Assembly: GCA_030147065.1 (NCBI GenBank)
Contig: JASLAP010000538.1
Span: forward strand, 1 to 6,917
Length of the DNA: 6,917 bases
Source: Pseudonocardia sp.
GTDB taxonomy: Bacteria; Actinomycetota; Actinomycetes; Mycobacteriales; Pseudonocardiaceae
Direction of reading: 5' to 3'
The notes under the pieces are model-generated. The model worked only from the letters and a program-made list of their open reading frames with translations. It was not told the origin of the DNA and did not search any database. A program made the position numbers and the translations under genes. This document shows positions 5,447-6,917 of this stretch, piece by piece; the first letter of the stretch is position 1; each line of letters starts with the position of its first letter.

Positions 5447-6652
5447 TTGTGCGACTGTGGGCTGGTGGGTGACGGGCGCGGGGAGGCCGCGGCGGCGGTG
5501 CGGCGGGCGGTGCGTGCTGCGCTGGCCGGGTTGCCCGGCGCGGAGCCGCTGCTGGTCGCCTGTTCGGGTGGGGCCGACTCGGTGGCGCTGGCCGCGGCGA
5601 CGGTGGCGGTGGCCGGCGACCGCGAGGTGCATGCGGCCGTCGTCGACCACGGGCTGCAGGACGGTTCCGACCGGCGGGCGGCGGAGACCGTCGAGCTGCT
5701 CACCGGGCTGGGGATCACCGCGGCGGTGCACCCGGTCACCGTCAGCGGCCCGGGTGGGCCGGAGGCGGCGGCGCGGCGGGCCCGCTACGCCGCGCTGCGC
5801 GCCGCCCGCCCGCACCACGACTCCCCGGTGCTGCTCGGCCACACCCTCGACGACCAGGCCGAGACGGTGCTGCTCGGGCTCGGCCGCGGATCGGGGGCGC
5901 GGTCGCTGGCCGGCATGCGCAGCTGGGACCCGCCGTGGCTCCGGCCGTTGCTCGCGGTGCGGCGGTCGACGACCAGGGCTGCCTGCGCCGAGCTCGGCCT
6001 CCCGGTCTGGGACGACCCGCACAACCTCGACCCCCGCTTCACCCGGGTCCGGCTGCGCCGCGAGGTGCTGCCGCTGCTGGAGGAGGTGCTCGGCGGCGGG
6101 GTCGCCGCCGCTCTGGCCCGCACCGCCGATCAGCTGCGCGAGGACAGCGACGCCCTCGACGACCTGGCTGCCGCCGTCCTCGCCGAGGCGCTTCCCGCGG
6201 GGAGCAGATCCCTTCCCTCGCCCGGGTCCGCCGAGGTGGCCGAGCCTGTGGACGTGGCCGAGCCTTCGGGCGCGGCCGGGCCTGTGGACGCGACCGAGCC
6301 CGCGGACGTGACCGGACCGGGGGCACCGGGGCCCCTGTCCGACGGGCGGCCCTCCGACACGCCGACCTCCGACACGCTGCCGCTGAGTCTGTTGGCCGAA
6401 CGGTCCGCCGCCATCCGCCGCCGGGTGCTCCGGGCCTGGTTGCAGGGGCTCGGCGTGACCGGACTCACCGCCACCCACCTCGGCGCCGCCGACGTTCTCG
6501 CAGCTCGCGGCCCCGACCGCGGCGGGGTGGCGCTGCCCGGCGGGTTGGAGCTGGTGCGCGCGCGTGGCACGCTCGTCCTCCGAGCGGCCGCATGGCCCGC
6601 CGACCGGTCGCCACCTCACCCCCGGGAGGACTCCCACCGTGTACGACGGTGA
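5447..6652 (+). CDS. tilS: tRNA(Ile)-lysidine synthetase
   Basis: TilS uses ATP and lysine to convert C34 of the CAU-anticodon tRNA-Ile to lysidine, switching it from methionine to isoleucine decoding; it is normally essential. The N-type ATP-pyrophosphatase P-loop SGGADS is at residues 40-45. The TilS hallmark HTLDDQAETVL starts at 132 (D135, D136). The tRNA/ATP-binding motif is N193...RFTRVRLR (to 204), followed by EVLPLLEE. Residues about 240-310 are a Pro/Ala/Glu-rich linker containing an 18-bp repeat. Residues 311-395 (LPLSLLAERSAAIRRRVLRAWL, then GVALPGGLELVRARG) form the usual C-terminal part. The length of 401 is long for an actinobacterial TilS, mainly because of the linker. The start is uncertain: GTG at 5447 is the first available, with only a weak GGGTGGG upstream, while GTG at 5465 would remove a cysteine-rich MCDCGL and is also plausible. 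It overlaps hpt by 14 bp. Confidence 0.95.
   Translation: MCDCGLVGDGRGEAAAAVRRAVRAALAGLPGAEPLLVACSGGADSVALAAATVAVAGDREVHAAVVDHGLQDGSDRRAAETVELLTGLGITAAVHPVTVSGPGGPEAAARRARYAALRAARPHHDSPVLLGHTLDDQAETVLLGLGRGSGARSLAGMRSWDPPWLRPLLAVRRSTTRAACAELGLPVWDDPHNLDPRFTRVRLRREVLPLLEEVLGGGVAAALARTADQLREDSDALDDLAAAVLAEALPAGSRSLPSPGSAEVAEPVDVAEPSGAAGPVDATEPADVTGPGAPGPLSDGRPSDTPTSDTLPLSLLAERSAAIRRRVLRAWLQGLGVTGLTATHLGAADVLAARGPDRGGVALPGGLELVRARGTLVLRAAAWPADRSPPHPREDSHRVRR
6236..6325 (+). repeat. 18-bp minisatellite inside tilS
   Basis: Five in-frame 18-bp units start at 6236, 6254, 6272, 6290 and 6308; the last is diverged. They encode VAEPVD, VAEPSG, AAGPVD, ATEPAD and VTGPGA, that is [VA][AT][EG]Pxx (residues 264-293 from the 5447 start). 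The run sits in the linker between the TilS catalytic region and its C-terminal domain and is probably a flexible spacer. Confidence 0.85.
6624..6630 (+). promoter_or_regulatory. Ribosome binding site of hpt inside tilS
   Basis: GGGAGGA lies eight bases before the hpt GTG at 6639, within the last codons of tilS. It is the strongest ribosome site in the window and fixes the overlapping start. Confidence 0.8.
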
Positions 6653-6917
6653 CATCGCCTCGACGCTGGTCACCGAGGAGGCGATCCGCGAGCGGACCGC
6701 CGAGCTCGCCGCCCGGATCGGCGCCGACTACGCCGACCGTTGCGTGCAGTCGGACCTGCTGCTGGTCGGGGTGCTCAAGGGCGCGGTCATGTTCATGACC
6801 GACCTGGCCCGGGCGCTGCCGCTGCCGGTGCAGCTGGAGTTCATGGCGGTCAGCTCCTACGGCTCGGCGACGTCCTCGTCGGGCGTGGTGCGCATCCTCA
6901 AGGACCTCGACCGGGAC
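6639..6917 (+). CDS. hpt: Hypoxanthine(-guanine) phosphoribosyltransferase (3' truncated)
   Basis: The first 93 residues are visible, about half of a typical 180-200-residue enzyme. Hpt joins PRPP to hypoxanthine or guanine to give IMP or GMP in purine salvage, in the cytosol. The visible part carries the family pattern LLVGVLKGAVMFMTDLAR (LKGA at residues 46-49, pyrophosphate-binding loop) and EFMAVSSYG (flexible catalytic loop, SSYG at 72-75), ending in VRILKDLDRD. The PRPP-binding motif (VEDIIDTG type) lies beyond the window. The GTG start at 6639 has a strong GGGAGGA box and gives the normal N-terminus. It overlaps the tilS stop by 14 bp, so the two are very likely co-transcribed and translationally coupled. 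In M. tuberculosis the order tilS-hpt (Rv3625c-Rv3624c) is the same, with ftsH in the same wider region. Confidence 0.96.
   Translation, partial: MYDGDIASTLVTEEAIRERTAELAARIGADYADRCVQSDLLLVGVLKGAVMFMTDLARALPLPVQLEFMAVSSYGSATSSSGVVRILKDLDRD

Noticed and set aside
2893..5739. Very long minus-strand open frame (948 residues)
   Set aside because: It lies opposite clear genes with motifs and is Pro/Arg/Ser-rich; such antisense frames are expected in very high-GC DNA because stop codons are rare.
3864..6311. Long plus-strand open frame (815 residues) across the protease and tilS genes
   Set aside because: It is a shifted reading of both recognised genes with no motif of its own.
6236..6325. Frameshift or assembly error in tilS
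   Set aside because: The repeat is in frame on both sides and the C-terminal TilS region continues normally to the stop at 6650-6652.

Overview
The window is very GC-rich (coding third positions almost all G or C), with frequent GTG starts and no tRNA or rRNA. The gene order and protein families indicate a high-GC actinobacterium. The set ppa (divergent) - dacB - DUF2342-type zinc metalloprotease - tilS - hpt matches the chromosomal order I recall from Mycobacterium tuberculosis (Rv3628 to Rv3624c). The extreme GC content and protein style suggest the Geodermatophilaceae or a neighbouring family (Blastococcus, Modestobacter, Geodermatophilus); this is inference.

Layout, left to right. (1) 1-726 +: 3' part of an NAD(P)-binding, SDR/NmrA-like oxidoreductase that begins before the window. 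(2) 743-1246 -: inorganic pyrophosphatase ppa, tail to tail with the SDR gene. (3) 1247-1496: divergent promoter region holding a perfect 10-bp palindrome. (4) 1497-2915 +: membrane-anchored D-Ala-D-Ala carboxypeptidase (peptidase S13, DacB). (5) 2916-3076: three short repeats and two strong stem-loops, a likely 3' end for dacB. (6) 3077-3754 +: a protein I do not recognise, sitting inside the otherwise conserved order. (7) 3755-4206: a 452-bp gap filled largely by a decayed dyad-repeat array. (8) 4207-5298 +: zinc-dependent metalloprotease with HEATH motif. (9) 5320-5439: four tandem 30-bp units of the same dyad repeat, in the opposite orientation. (10) 5447-6652 +: tilS, with an 18-bp minisatellite in its linker. 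(11) 6639-6917 +: 5' part of hpt, overlapping tilS by 14 bp and cut by the window end.

The genes are mostly housekeeping: pyrophosphate removal, peptidoglycan trimming, lysidine modification of tRNA-Ile and purine salvage. tilS and hpt look translationally coupled. The most unusual material is non-coding: a family of about 30-bp units built on a 15-nt dyad (consensus CGAGAG-3 nt-CTCTCG). It occurs as a fresh array after the metalloprotease gene and as an eroded array with about 83-bp higher-order periodicity before it, in inverted orientation, with base changes that preserve the stem in at least one copy.
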